From: Chelydra serpentina
Taxonomy: Eukaryota > Chordata > Testudines > Chelydridae
Assembly: GCA_037349315.1 (NCBI GenBank)
Contig: JBAIAC010000018.1
Location: forward strand, 1,488,001-1,552,000
Direction of reading: 5' to 3'
Length of the DNA stretch: 64,000 bases
Shown: positions 35,891 through 48,184 of the stretch, in pieces
Numbering within the stretch: position 1 is the stretch's first letter
Layout: each line of letters starts with the position of its first letter
Program-made: the position numbers and the translations under genes
Notes under the pieces: generated by a model
What the model was told of the DNA's origin: nothing
Seen by the model: only the letters and a program-made list of their open reading frames with translations
The model's database searches: none

Positions 35891-36850
35891 AATTCTGGAA
35901 GGTGGGCTCTCTTTTGATGCTGCCATGTCCCATCTGATGAGTATATGTCTTAGTGTTGACCACAATACCAATTAACCACTGGCTAACATTGCAACTAAAT
36001 TAATTAATTTGAGGGGGGTATTTTCTGGAAAAGAAAAACTCAATGTTTTAAAAAGATTTTAGATCTGTTTCAAATTCTGTAGCAGATAAAAACGTAAACA
36101 TTTCTGCATGGATTGTTGAGAGACACACACTACCTCTACATACAGATGACATATATTTATTAATTAATTAAGCAGAATGCCTGTTACAGAAATCATATTT
36201 ATCAATATAATAGTATAATAAAGCACAGAAGTAATCTTTTTTTTTTTCTTCTCTGGTTAACAGATCCCTGATTATTCATGTGTCCACAGAAAATTAATGC
36301 CGCAAGTTCTAAACCTGATGCATGTAATGAGCAGTGCTCCCTAAAGATGTGAAAAATGAGATGACTGGTTCAAGGCAGATAGTTTAAACCAGAGGGAATG
36401 CTTTTACAGTCACACAACAATACAGCTGAAACATCATTTAGAGGGTTTAATACATATTAATAATATGTTAGGGCCAATTATTAGCTGAAGCAATCAAAAG
36501 ATGATAAAGATCCCGAAGCTGTAGTAATTTAGGACACAGGGCTTATATTAAATTCTTTCAGAGGAGAAGAATGGCTCCATGATTATGCCATTAAATACAC
36601 TATCGCTAAAAGGAGAGAGAATAAATTACTTGAATCCCATCCAGTACAAGAAAGAGGAAGGGAAAGACCAAACTTGTTATGGACATATTGCAGTAGGAGT
36701 AAGCGCTATATTTACATTAATGGCTGTTTATTGCTTTATTTTAAACCTAATAATGACTTAGATCAAATGGCTATTTTCACCTATCAAAGTTTAACCAAAA
36801 CAATTTGCTTTATAATCTGAGCTTTCAGATTTCTCTGTCTAATAGGGGAT
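35891..36850. other. Non-coding DNA; candidate conserved block 36,400-36,770
   Basis: No element is seen. The stretch 36,400-36,770 lacks repeat character and has several AT-rich homeodomain-like sites (for example CCAATTATTAGC). A 60-aa frame at 36,579-36,761 ends in a hydrophobic run (AVGVSAIFTLMAVYCFI), but I see no start context, splice sites or family motif, so I do not call it a gene. Confidence 0.35.
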
Positions 36851-36910
36851 GGGGTCATAGATTTTAAGGCCAAAGGGGACAACTAGATTAATTTGAAAGC
36901 CTTCCCAATA
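36851..36910 (-). repeat. Short CR1-like LINE 3' fragment
   Basis: CATAGATTTTAAGGCCAAAG then GGGACAAC matches the start of the 41,383 element (GGACTTTAAAGCCAGAAGG). Only about 60 bases remain. Confidence 0.55.
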
Positions 36911-39100
36911 CTGCATCAGTCCTAATACGTTAAGTTTTGTATTCCAGTGATTTATTTAAAGCCCTGGTGGCTGAGGGAGAAACATGGGCATGATGACCTA
37001 GAAAGGGGGAGAGTTTGGGATTGGAGAGCTGGATTTTTAAATCATCAGCATGGACATGATAGCTGAAGTTGTGAGTGGATAAGGGCACCTTAAGAAATCA
37101 GATATAAAACAGCATGGTTCCATTATAGTTAGGGAAACTACACTGATTCATGTCTGTTAAGTATCTGGCTCAGACTATGGCAGGAGGACAGAAGGCCCTG
37201 TAGGGCAGAGCCTAAAAGTGGGAGGTGCTAAAGGAGGATCATTTATGTCAGAGGTACTCTCCAAGCTGAGAGAAACTCCAGTCCTTCCCTCAATGAAAAT
37301 ATCAGTTGAGACTGTTGCATAGAATTATGACATCCTATTGCATACTCCCTTGCCATTTACCTACAATGAGTGAGGCAAGCATGTTAGTTGTTTGGGATAG
37401 GAAATATTGCCCCTGAGTTCTTAACAATTTGGGGCTTCTTTTGTCCCACTAGAAGCACTACAGGCTGTAATAACATTCCCTCAATCTGATTTCCACATCC
37501 CTGATACACAGAAGGTGCTATTGTGGGGGGGGGGGCGGGGACCACTCTCTTTCTAGAGACTGGTTCTGTACATAGAATACATTTCATGATCAAGCTAGAT
37601 TTTTTTTTTTAGTGAATGTTCATGATTTGTTTTGTTCACAGCCATTTGTAACACCAAATTACAGAATTAACTTCTTCTATTACTAACAAAATCTAACTTC
37701 TATTCAAGTTTATTTTATAAACCAGGACATTTCCCCCCCTGATGGTATTTAAATTAATTTCTCTGCTTCCTGCCTTAAATATGCTGCAAAAGAGCTCTAA
37801 TTCATTGGCATGGGTTGGTAGGGTGCTGAAATATAAAAGATGCTAAAGAAATGATTGGATCATAGAGCATGGAGCTGTTATGTGCTTGTGTTTATGGGTA
37901 CTGAACCACATGAAAAATAATGGCACTATATCATCTGCCTGATCATTTTTCGGCATTGATGCACAGACCTACAAATTCTTTGGTTTGACTACTTCATTTA
38001 TTATGCTGCATATAGTAACTTGTATTCTTTTGTGTGTGTTTTGGGGGTGGTTAATGCATGTAGCAGCCTGTGTTCGTAAGAGCTCATTGTTCAGCATGAA
38101 GGCAGAGAGACTCAGATAATTCTGCAGCAGGATATTGGTTTGCTAACTCATGCCCATCAAAGCTGTAATTAGAGAGCACTCTGGGATTGGATGGCTGTAG
38201 AAATTGATACAGCTTTCAGATTTCCTAATGCAGATATCCAAAAGCATGAATTGGGGTGGTTAATGGCAGAGTTCCATGTTCTTCATGCTTTTTGTCAAAT
38301 GCTCCGTTTCAGAATGTCTATGGCAGATGATCAGATTGTATTTAACAAAATGCCTTGTTCTCATACCTCATGAAACATTCCATTGTACATATATGACAAT
38401 ATTCTATTGTACTTTTTTATTCATACTTGTGGTTTCTCTCGGCTTTTCTACTGTCAGTGCACCTGTTCCAGCACAATTAAGTAGTGTAGGAAATTGGCCA
38501 CAAGTATGCGCATATTCCCAACACCATTGATGGAATTTACACATTTTTGTCAAGAGAATGCATCTCAGAAAGTCACCTCACTGAAAAACAGATAGTTTAG
38601 GCAGAAAAGTAGGCAAAGTCTACACGAGTCTGTAAATTGCCATTTGAAAATAAATTGAGACTAAATGTAAATCATGACATATTAGTCTAATTCTCCAGAA
38701 GGTGTGTTAGTTTATGTCGTCAGTGGAATACAAACTATATCTCAATCTCAAGAAGTAGATTAACATTGAACACACTCTCCTTTGAAGAAGGCAAAGTATT
38801 TTGCCATGAACTTTGCATACTTTGGCTCAGATCCTGCATTTAGACCATTGTAGTGGTGCCTCTCTGCAAACTGCAAGGCTTTTTGGGGACATAAGAGTCT
38901 GTCTATTCAGACCTGATTGCAGAATTAAGGCCTTGGTTTTTATGCATGATTGATGTGACCTTACTTGAAGTTATAGTTAATAGGTTCATTGATTAAATGA
39001 TTACACTGGTCTGACATACTAGGTTCCATAGACCTCCGCTACATCAAATTTAGACTTACCACAGCTGAGAAAGAGGAGATGCCTCAATAGGCTTACAACC
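36911..39100. other. Non-coding DNA
   Basis: Contains a G-run at 37,525-37,540 and no recognised gene or element. Frames near 38,191-38,530 and 37,384-37,593 are short and motif-free. Confidence 0.4.
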
Positions 39101-39105
39101 CTAAG

Positions 39106-39147
39106 GCTCTGATTCAGCAAATGCTTGAGTGCTTTACTGAATCCTGT
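39106..39147. repeat. Collapsed remnant of the ATTCAGCAAA MITE
   Basis: GGCTCTGATTCAGCAAATGC followed closely by GAGTGCTTTACTGAATC are the two ends of the family at 11,261 and 30,287, with the interior deleted. Confidence 0.55.
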
Positions 39148-39424
39148 ATTAAACAGACACAGGCTGGAACTGAACATTGGCAAGGAATTGAGACGGTCAT
39201 CTCGGATTTTGTAGTTTCACCTTTCAGAAGAAAATCCTGTCTTATCAGCACTTTTGATGTGGCAGTCTCAGGAGTTGATAGGCCTTGCTGAAGAAGTGAG
39301 TTTTAAGAGGAGGGTAGAAGAGTAATGGACCAGGACAGAGGGAGGGTTTCCAAGAATAGAGGGCAGAGTGCAAGGAGGCGCAGTTGAGCTTCATGATACT
39401 GAAGTAGGCAAGTAGTAGTATAAG

Positions 39425-39527
39425 TACTTATTATATTTTACAGTGTGTAAGCAGAGGCGGAGACTGTTCCAAAGTCACTGGAATGGAATCCAGGAATCCT
39501 GATTTCCAGTCCCCTGTTCTAACCTTG
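39425..39527 (-). mobile_element. MIR SINE fragment (minus strand)
   Basis: GGAATCCAGGAATCCTGATT then TCCAGTCCCCTGTTCTAACC follows the antisense MIR head, with weak core similarity upstream (TTACAGTGTGTAAGCAGAGG). The copy is diverged. Confidence 0.6.
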
Positions 39528-39678
39528 AGAAAGAACTTCCTGTTCCGGTATGGGATATGTCCCATCACTTATTAAAAACATTTACAAAAACAGTTGATCA
39601 GGCATTTGTGAAAGTTCTAGACATTTCATTTAAATGCACAGCAAAACTTAAAAAAAAAAAAAAATCATCAATAGCATG

Positions 39679-40069
39679 TGTGGCAGAGCTCTGACCTTGT
39701 CCCCGTGGATCCCGCGTTTCTAGGCTGTTTATGCTGGCCTCAGAGGCTCACTGCGACCCTCCACATAGCCCTTCTCTCTCTAGGGTCAGGGTTACAGTCT
39801 ACTGAGCACTTCCTCTCCCCTGGCTCTCCTCAGCCTGACTGGAGTGAGCCCTTTTATATGATCAGAAAGGCCTTAATTAATTAGTCAGGTGTTCACATCA
39901 CCTTAATGGCCTCACCTGACTCTTTGCAGGTTAATTAGAGTCAGGTGTTTTCATTAGCCTGGAGCAGCCCCTACCCTGGTCAGTCAGGAAACAGAAAACT
40001 GCTAATCCAGTGGCCAGTATATCTGCATTCTGCCACTTTGTTATACCCAACTGGCCTGGGGCTGTCACA
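39679..40069. mobile_element. Solo-LTR-like element
   Basis: The segment starts TGTGGCAG and ends CTGTCACA, short inverted repeats of the TG...CA type found at LTR ends, and is flanked by 4-bp duplications CATG (39,675-39,678 and 40,070-40,073). At 391 bp it has a plausible LTR size, with a TATA-like TTTTATATGA at 39,852-39,861 and repeated TCAGGTGTT / CACCTGACTC motifs. No coding or second LTR is near. It could be an LTR left after recombination (gypsy-like or endogenous retroviral). The short duplication and short ends keep the call moderate. Confidence 0.6.
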
Positions 40070-40079
40070 CATGCAATAC

Positions 40080-41382
40080 GTTCATTGAAAACTTCCAGGG
40101 AAATGACAGTTTTCTGAGACCAGTGCTTAGAGAAGCATAGTCCCATCAGTCCATATTGAGAGTTTTGTAAATGCTGGGTTTGCTGGGTGGTAGACGTTTA
40201 GCAGCGTCTGTCACAAAGGCTGCTTATTACTTAGAAATACTGTATGCGGCAAGTGAATAATGGAAGTCAAACTTCCTATGGAGGAACTTCTCCAGTTCAT
40301 GCTCTAGTTTATTAAGTGATGCGAGGTGCTAGGAAGTCTGAGGAGATTTCACTGTTCAGGTGTTTTTGGCTGCTTCATTTCTTCCCTCCCCTACCACTCC
40401 CCCAGAGGCAGTTGATTTTTTCTGTGAACTGAAGCTTGTCATGAAGTCACATATATAGTCAAAGTCTTTCATGGTGGTTAAGTTTGTTCTACTTGATGTT
40501 TGATATCTTTCCCTTTAAGCTAGTGGTTGTATTGCATCATAGGCACTAAAGATTATGGTGTGTGTCAGCAGGGCCAGAGGAATCATTAAAAATATATAAA
40601 CCTACACCCCCCATCCAGAATCTACTGCAGGGAAGAGGATGATCTTGTCTGTGCCACTCAATCTTTATAACTGTAGGTGTGGTGACAAGTGATGTATGAG
40701 TTTATTCGTGAACCAGGGAGAATTTTAAAATAAAATTCTGTCCTGTGTATTCTTCCTAAACTCCTTTTCTGCTTTAGTTTAAAGTTAGCTCACCTCATAA
40801 CCAGGTACCACTTTCTAGCTGCACTTTTCCATAGTAGGCTTCAGCCCATTTAGAAACAGCATTGATCTGTAGCTCCTTTAGAGAAATACCGTTAAATTAA
40901 TATCCAAATAAAATTGGTCAGAGCAGCCTGCTGAAGAAAGACTGATTTATTTGCATAAAGTTTCATAAAATTTCTGACATTTGAATGTGAATGTAGAAAA
41001 AACTAAATTTTAATCATTCCTCTTCTAACTAAATGCACTTTGTTTTTTGTTTTATTTTAATTGGCTGTTGGGGTTTTGTTTTTATATAAATATTTGTGGG
41101 TTGCTTTTCAATTACTGCATAATGACTTTATGCACAGACCTCATAGTAACATTCATGGGCATTCTGTGCTTACATCCCTCATTCATTAACAGAAGGTTCA
41201 TCCATTCAGAGTGTGGATAGTTAAAACTATCTCTGGAATGTCTTGATACATACAAGACCATGAAAACTACTATAGATTTCTTTTCATTGATTTTATGCAG
41301 GAATTTTTATAAGCATGTGAGAAAATTATGAACCATACTATTAAGCAAATCTAAAAAAAAAAAAAAAAAGACTTAAATAACA
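40080..41382. other. Non-coding DNA
   Basis: AT-rich with a long A-run at about 41,353-41,369; no gene or element recognised. Confidence 0.4.
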
Positions 41383-42010
41383 AATGTATGGACTTTAAAG
41401 CCAGAAGGCACCATCAGGATCATCTAGTTTGACCTCCTGCATATCACAGGACACAGAATCTCACCCGCCTACTCCAGTAATAGACCCATAATCTCTGGCT
41501 GAGTTACTGTAGACCGCAAATCATGATGTAAAGACTTCAAGTTACAGAGGCTCCATCATTTACTCTAGTTCAAACCAGAAAGGGACTCGTGCCCCATGCT
41601 GTAGAGGAAAGCAAAAAGCCCCCAGGATCTCAGCCAATCTGATTTAGGGGAAAATTCTTTCCTGACCCCAAATCAGTTAGACCCTAAACACATGAGCAAC
41701 ACCTCTAGCCAGACACCTGGTAAAGAATTATCTGTGGTAACTCAGAACCCACCCTATCTAGTGTCCCGTCTCCGGCTGTTGGGGATATTTACTAATAACA
41801 GTTGTGGATGGACCATATGCCATTGTAGGCAATCTCATCAGACCATCCCCTCCATAAATTTATCAAGCTCAATCTTGAAACAAGTTTGGTTTTGGAAGAC
41901 TATTCCAGAACTTCACTCCTCTAATGATTAGAAATCTTCATCTAATTTCAAGCCTAAATTTAGGGATTGCCAGTTTATATCCAAATTTAATTAAAGAATG
42001 TTGTTCAAAA
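41383..42010 (-). mobile_element. CR1-like LINE 3' region (minus strand), other subfamily
   Basis: Antisense 3' end: GGACTTTAAAGCCAGAAGGC, then ATCATCTAGTTTGACCTCCT, then a conserved stretch through AATTCTTTCCTGACCCC to GATTAGAAATCTTCATCTAA. The ATCTAGTTTGACC / ATCTAGTCCAACC similarity to CR1 tails supports a CR1 relative, but the rest is distinct from the 31.7-35.9 kb element. Frames are broken. Confidence 0.7.
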
Positions 42011-42326
42011 GGTTTGCATCTGATTTGTATTTTTTTTTTTGGTAAATGGGCACTTAAGTGTTGCATTTCTGAGAAGGATTCAATTGGTGTTCAACGAATA
42101 AGGCAGGACCAGAGTACGTTTTTGTGTATTTATAATTCCTATACATGACCTTACCGTGCTACTGACTGTATTGTGTTTTAGGATGACCAAATAACTCCAA
42201 ATGTTAATGATACTGTTCAGAGTCTTCAGATCACTCATGAGCTGTGTTAACTCTATTCACACTGTAATATACTTAAAGTATTTTCCCATTAGCAGTATTT
42301 TTACTGTTTACTGTTTGTTGTTTATA

Positions 42327-42382
42327 CTATAGTGGTGCCCTGAGGCCCCAAACAAAATTGCGTTAGGCTCTGTTCAAGCACA
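42327..42382. repeat. Interspersed repeat fragment (GAGGCCCCAAAC type)
   Basis: TAGTGGTGCCCTGAGGCCCC ... TTCAAGCACAT aligns with 59,679-59,732 (TAGTGGTAACACCTAAAGGC ... TTACAAACACAT). I take the two as diverged copies of one old repeat of unknown class. Confidence 0.5.
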
Positions 42383-42959
42383 TTGAAAGGAAACTTCTAT
42401 TCGATGTTTTGATTATATACACTATATTATAGAGATTTGTCCTATGCAACATTGCTGTTGGCAGGAGCAGTTTCCCTTTTTTTCAATGATCACTTCTTTT
42501 ATTTTACTAAAACAAACAAGATCTTTGGAGCAGAAGCCAGCCTGTAGTTATTGGGAAAATAAAACTTATGCTTGGGGGCAATTTATTCCATAATTGCCTA
42601 TTACAGGGTTTATTTTTCTACAGCGCTGGTCTTGACCAGTGGTTGGGACAGGATACTGGACTAGATTGCTCTGTCAGTGTGGCAATTCCTATATGGATCA
42701 GGAATATTCAGACAAATGCCATGAAAAGTTCTCACCTCTTGTTTGCTGAAGCTCTGTTGGTTCTGAATTGGAATGTTTGTTAGAAATCTTTATAGAAGAA
42801 AATTGAATAATAAATCTCAATTACAAAATGGAAATTGGTGCGGTATTTGTGCAATCCAGAGTAAAACAAGAGCTCAGTTTCCTTTTTTGTAGTGAGGTAC
42901 TTTCTGAGAGTCATAAAAGGAAAGTGAAGGAAGAGCTTTCTCTCTCCCTATTTGACTGC

Positions 42960-43625
42960 CAGCAACATGGATGCTATCAAGGCCATTGACTAGAGAAGAA
43001 GTGGACAAGGTCATAAGACTCCCCAAACTTGGCCAACTCTGCAAACTCAGATGGCATCTTCTTAAGAGAATTTCTGAAAAATCTAGGTCAGCATGGCTTA
43101 CATGATTATTTAGCAATGTTCATGCCCTTGGTCAACCCCCTCATGTATGACAACTGACAACGGTCACTGCCATCCTGAAACCGGGAAATGTAGCTGCAGA
43201 GCTACCAACTGGAGATCATTGACTATGTATAATGTCCAATTTCTTAGAAGGGATGCCATTCCAGAGACTTAAACCCATTTTTATGGACTCATCCCTAAAG
43301 AACAATCCGGGTTTAGACCAGCACTAAGCACTTGTGATCAGGTAATTGTCCCGATGACATACATATATGGATCACAGTGCCTCACACAGGCATTGCAGTT
43401 ACTTCTACACAAAAAAATAAAGGACGGGTTGATCTGTGAATGTGGAGAAGACATCCAAACCATGGAACATCTATGAACTGATGTCCTATCAGATCCTTCT
43501 CCAGAGGAACAGCCTTGATTCATTCCATGTCACTGGAAGTCATAAAGTGGAAGATAAATCTGGATGTCATCCTCTAATGTTGCTTTTCAAGTTGCCATAT
43601 GAAAGAAGATGACTAGGAAATACTA
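42960..43625 (+). pseudogene. Degenerate non-LTR retrotransposon RT fragment
   Basis: Translating across frames gives pieces in the order of a LINE polymerase: EEVDKVIRLPKLGQL (about 42,994-43,040), AILKPGN (about 43,172-43,192), FLEGMPFQRLKP (about 43,240-43,275) and KEQSGFRPALSTCDQV (43,298-43,345). These match the finger-palm part before RT motif A. Then, after an internal deletion, CECGEDIQTMEHL (43,435-43,473) resembles a cysteine-histidine motif near the C-terminus of some LINE polymerases. The family is not CR1; it may be RTE-like or I/jockey-like. Several frameshifts and stops. Confidence 0.55.
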
Positions 43626-45575
43626 GACAAATTAAATAAAGTAACATTTTAAAGGGAAAGATTAACATTAGTTAACATTCCTTAGCCAGTGAACCTGGAA
43701 AGCAGTCAGGAGACGCAAGAGACAAAAGAGGGGAAAATTTGCTTTGGTTAATAAAAGAATATGTAGTGTAGAAAAAAATTGCAAAATGAACGCTTGAATT
43801 CCACAGCCAGTTGTAAACGGGAATAATACATTGTATTTATTTTATTTTGTTAGACAAAATTAATTAATTACATTAACATTACAGCAAGAGAGAATACCAA
43901 AGGAAAAGGTGACCAGCATCAGTGACAGACCAAATGGGAATAAAGATGACCTTAGGTACTGATTGGTCTTTGATTAAAACAGACTGGAGTCAGAGGGTGT
44001 TTGAGACAATAAGATCTTTGAGGTCTAATTCTTCCTGCAATGCACCTTGTGTAGTTATTTACCACTGTGCAAAGTCAACGTAAAATTAGTGGGAAATTCT
44101 GATTTAGTGGAATTTTACTCCTGTTCTGCAGTCATTTTTTAGAAGTATAAATGATAACCCAAGGTGCAAGATGGTGGGCATTAAATTCTAGACTAACGGG
44201 TTAATTGATGTGACGCTCTGCTTACAATTAAACTTTGTTAAAGGTTGGTTTCACTGTTCTAATACTGAATAAAAGGAATTTAAATTAATTTGATTTAATG
44301 GGGGTAGTTAGATAGGAAAACTTCTCAATTTTTTGTAAGAGGTTGTACAAAACTACAAAGTACTTGAGTGATAATTGTACATGTATCTTAAGACTCTGGT
44401 GAATGAATTCAGCTGTGGACGTTCCATGACACATTTCAACAGTTTTCACTACTAAGGTCTGTGTTCTGTCCATTTTTGCTTAATGTCCTAGTGTTTTCTA
44501 CATCCATGGATCATCACTTACTGTACACCCGTGCCCTCCAAATTTATTTTTACGGTTTAGCGGGAAGTCCTACAACACTGTCTGTCATAGAGAGTCAAAC
44601 ACTAATAAAAAGTGTTCATTTTTCCTCAACAGAAGTTTGCTTTTCTATTCTCATAAATTTCATTCATCAAGTGACAGAGATCAGCTTCACATGTTGAGGT
44701 TTCTTGGTTCACGCTCTAGAAAGAGCCCTTCACAAACCATTTATTTAGAGAAAGTATAACACTATAATTTTACTTTATAATCTACTATCAATTTCATTAC
44801 TTTACTACAAATTATTAAAAACTGAATGCTTTCAATTCAACAAACTTAACGGCACCACTCTTCTCGTGAAACAGTAGGATTTCAAAGCTGTCATGCGGTC
44901 GTGAGGCAACCAGTTCCTGTGCAATTATAAATAACCAGGCAAAAGAATTACAACCCTTAGCAAGGCCTATGGTACTTTCCCATCCTCTGAATAAAGCCAT
45001 TGAACAGGATTCCCCTGAGTAACCCTAACCTAAAATTGGTACAAGTATTACCAGAAATGGATTTAGGCCAAGTGAAGTGGGAAAATATAGGGAAGACACC
45101 ACCCATTTATACCCCGTTTATGTGTATGCCAAGCTAATTCAGTCCTTACAGCGGCCTGTGGGGAATCCACTTGTGTGACAATTACAGTGAATGATCTAAT
45201 TAGGGTTGGAAGCAGGGACTAGTGACCATAAGTTTAGCTGTAAGGAAGAAGCAGGAAAAAGTGGCTAAGGAAATTAAGGGTCTGACTCTCAGCATTTCCT
45301 TTTAAAAGCAGTTATATCGACAGTTTTAAAAATGCTGCCTTCTGTTTATTGCTTTCATGCCCTTTTAATAAGAGTCTTACAAAAAAGGATTTTTTTAAAA
45401 GCTTTGTATTTACTGAAGTGATTTTCACTGCAATGGTATTAGTCTCTTAGCTGAGAGAAATCAACACCGACTGTGTCTGCAATTTCTTGCATAGACTGTG
45501 GCGAAGTCTTTTGAAGTTTTATTCTATACAGTAAAGTGATGATGTTGATGTGCAGAATGTGTTTTACACAAAACT
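43626..45575. other. AT-rich non-coding DNA
   Basis: No recognised element; frames at 44,285-45,000 carry no motif. Confidence 0.4.
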
Positions 45576-45677
45576 AGGGTCAAATCCTGCACTTCTTTCT
45601 CATTCCTTACTCAGCTGAACTTAACAATAAAATCAGTAAGGCTTTTTCCTTGAGTAAAGCCCGCAAGATTTGGCCCT
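45576..45677. mobile_element. Short foldback MITE (AGGGYCAAATCYTGC ends)
   Basis: The left end AGGGTCAAATCCTGC and the right end GCAAGATTTGGCCCT are 15-bp inverted repeats with two differences; inner CCTTACTCAGC / CTTGAGTAAAG and ATCAGTAAGG extend the pairing. 102 bp, non-coding. Related remnant at 6,929. Confidence 0.75.
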
Positions 45678-45908
45678 TTGGAAATAAATATAACATAATG
45701 TAACATATTTGCCCAGGGTCATATATTTCTCTAGTGACTAGTTCATATAAAGGAGAACAGTCTTCCATTACTACCAGATAATGGACCTCCTCTTTTAGTT
45801 CAAGTGGTAGACGTCTATGTATTGGTGCTATGAATTCTTCCATCAACCTGGTTACCATCTCTCAAGGAGGTGGATTAGCTACGCCAAAGGGAAACCTGCC
45901 TGTCAGTG

Positions 45909-46413
45909 TAGGTTGTGTCTACACTGAAGTGCTACAATGGCTCAGCTACAGCTATTCTGCTGTAACATTTCAAGTGCAGACAAGCCTTCAGGTACTCACT
46001 TGGATCTTGCCCCAATTGCCCTCCCATCCACACAGACAACCCTCTTATCTGAATTTGATGGTGCTTTCAATTTGAGCGAGTGGGCCTATGTGGGACTGTA
46101 AACTAAAAACAAAGTGAAGCTTCTACCTTTGCAGTGAGGACTCAGGCTAAATCACTCAAGTGCTGACAGTCCTTGAAATACCTTCCCATAATGACAGACA
46201 AGTTCTCCTACAGTTAACTGGGAAAGAACAATAGAGCAGTTTGGCTTACTGCAGCACAAAGAACTCTGGAATTTGCTGCCAGAAATCCTAGAGTTACACA
46301 CAGGCGAGTGTAGCACCAGTGGAGACACAATAAATCAAGTGTGGCTGCTCACATCTGAGCTAAGCGAACTTGGGTGCCAATCACCCAAGTTAACTTTACA
46401 GTGAAGACATACC
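45909..46413. mobile_element. Non-autonomous DNA transposon (AGGKTRTGTCTACACTG ends)
   Basis: The left end AGGTTGTGTCTACACTG and the right end CAGTGAAGACATACCCT are inverted repeats of about 17 bp. The ends resemble the GGGTATGTCTACA MITE family, but this copy is about 505 bp with a distinct interior. An inner AGTGCAGACAAGCCT at about 45,972 is a third related end, so a smaller element may be nested at the left. No clear target duplication. Confidence 0.55.
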
Positions 46414-48075
46414 CTGAGGGGGAAAAGAGAAACTCCAGAGGGAAATAATGGGCTAGGTAATGGACAAAAGGAGAAAAGAGAAAAATTCTAATGAGAAAAA
46501 TAAATATGGTATATACATTATTAATTTCTTCAGAAGCAAAAATGGATTTACATTGGGGGTGAGAGGAGGAGAAACGTTCATCAAGTTATCTGAGGATCCT
46601 GTGAACACACAAAGTAGTTAGGAGTTAGAGAACACAAGGTTTGCCAGTCCCGGATTATTGGAGGTGCTATGCTCTACTTGTTTGAAGACGATCCTGCTCA
46701 GCCTAATAAAATAAAAACGTTGTCAGATACCAATATCAAATTATGAGATACAGAATGTTGCAAGGCTCTTGTGGGAAGAGAAGGCTGGAATCAGAACAGT
46801 CCTCATGTCATTATGCACAAAGTCCCTAGGTATGGAGTATGCCATAGGCTGAAATACATTACTTTGACATGACAGCTACCAGGTGTTCCATTTCCATTTG
46901 TTTTCAGCCTAAAAAAACAACTAAGAGGGACTATCTCAAATGAAGCAGAACTGATTCTGCCAAAATAAAATTCCTGTTTAGAAAAGTAAATCCCAGCTGC
47001 TGCATAGCGAAGGGTTAGGTAATCTGCCTCAGTACAGATGAAACGTAACATTGCTGAACTCAATTGTTTTTTTTTTTTTTTAAAGAGCATTGCATCTGCT
47101 AAAGTAACAGAGAAATCTAGCTAAGTTCCAAAGAGGAAAGAGATTTTAACAGAGTAAAATGGGAGGTTTAAATCGACTTTGGAGAAAAATAGAGTATATT
47201 CATTAAAAAAAGTGCACGTGACAGTAAAATAATTGAGAAATACATAAGAAGTAGAATTGGGTTTTCCTGATGCATCCATCATGTACTTCCTAAATGAGGA
47301 AAATATAAAAAATATATCCTTCCTCCTGTTCCCTGTTCTGCCCCCTCCCCCCGATTCTGATGCTACTCTGCACATGGAACTTCCATTTACTTTTAATGAG
47401 TTCTGTACATAGAACAGCTGCAAAACTGGGTCATACGTCAGTATTTATTTTGTAAAAGTATTTAACACAAAATTACAAGTAAAGTTCAGCTGATTTGTGA
47501 ATGTGTTATTACGGTACAAAATCAATTTTTCATGCATATGCCTGACTGTGTGGTATTCTAAAGACATTGTTTGTCATGAATTAAAAAAAATGTTTTTGTT
47601 TATTTAAATCTCAACTCACATTGTCATATCCAATGACAGTCAAACTATCAAACTTTTTAAACACAGCCTTACAGTATTAATGTGAACTTCAGAATATGGT
47701 TCTAATGAAATCCATGTTCTGACTGACAGTATTTCCTCTTCTAAAAGAACATGCACACACACCATCTGTACAATTCTCATAAAATTGCACTTGACAGTAC
47801 ATAAGCTTGTGATTATAAAATCTCCATAAAGGTGCTGCCTAGCGACTTCCAGCTGCTTACATCCCATATTATTTTTGCTGTCATATGCCTCACTTTAACA
47901 TGCAAAAAAGGCTGTTTTATCTATGCCAAACAGTCCTGTAAAAACAGCACAGGTTGTTATATGCTCTGATAAACTAGACTTTGGTTTTTACATATTTTCA
48001 ATGCCCATTGTGACACCACTTGTTCTCTCTGCTATCTAGGTTCTAGAGGGACTGCTGCTTAAAATGGAAACACAT
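46414..48075. other. Non-coding DNA
   Basis: T-run near 47,066-47,081; no recognised element or gene. Confidence 0.4.
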
Positions 48076-48184
48076 GGACTTCATTCTCCATTACATTACA
48101 CAAACTGCATGCCAGTGTGACTCCGCTAACTTCAGTGGAGTCACACCAGCCCACCACTGGTGTAACACAGTGAGGAATCAGGCT
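48076..48184. mobile_element. Palindromic MITE (GTGTGACTCC core)
   Basis: The centre (48,115-48,146) folds on GTGTGACTCCGCT / CAGTGGAGTCACAC. Outer CATGCCAGT / CCACTGGTG and the ends TTCATTCTCCATTACATTAC / AGTGAGGAATCAGG are roughly inverted. A 109-bp non-coding element. Confidence 0.65.

Noticed and set aside
36579..36761. 60-aa frame ending in a hydrophobic segment as a small membrane protein
   Set aside because: No homology that I recognise, and no supporting start, splice or codon-use evidence; hydrophobic ends are common in AT-rich chance frames.
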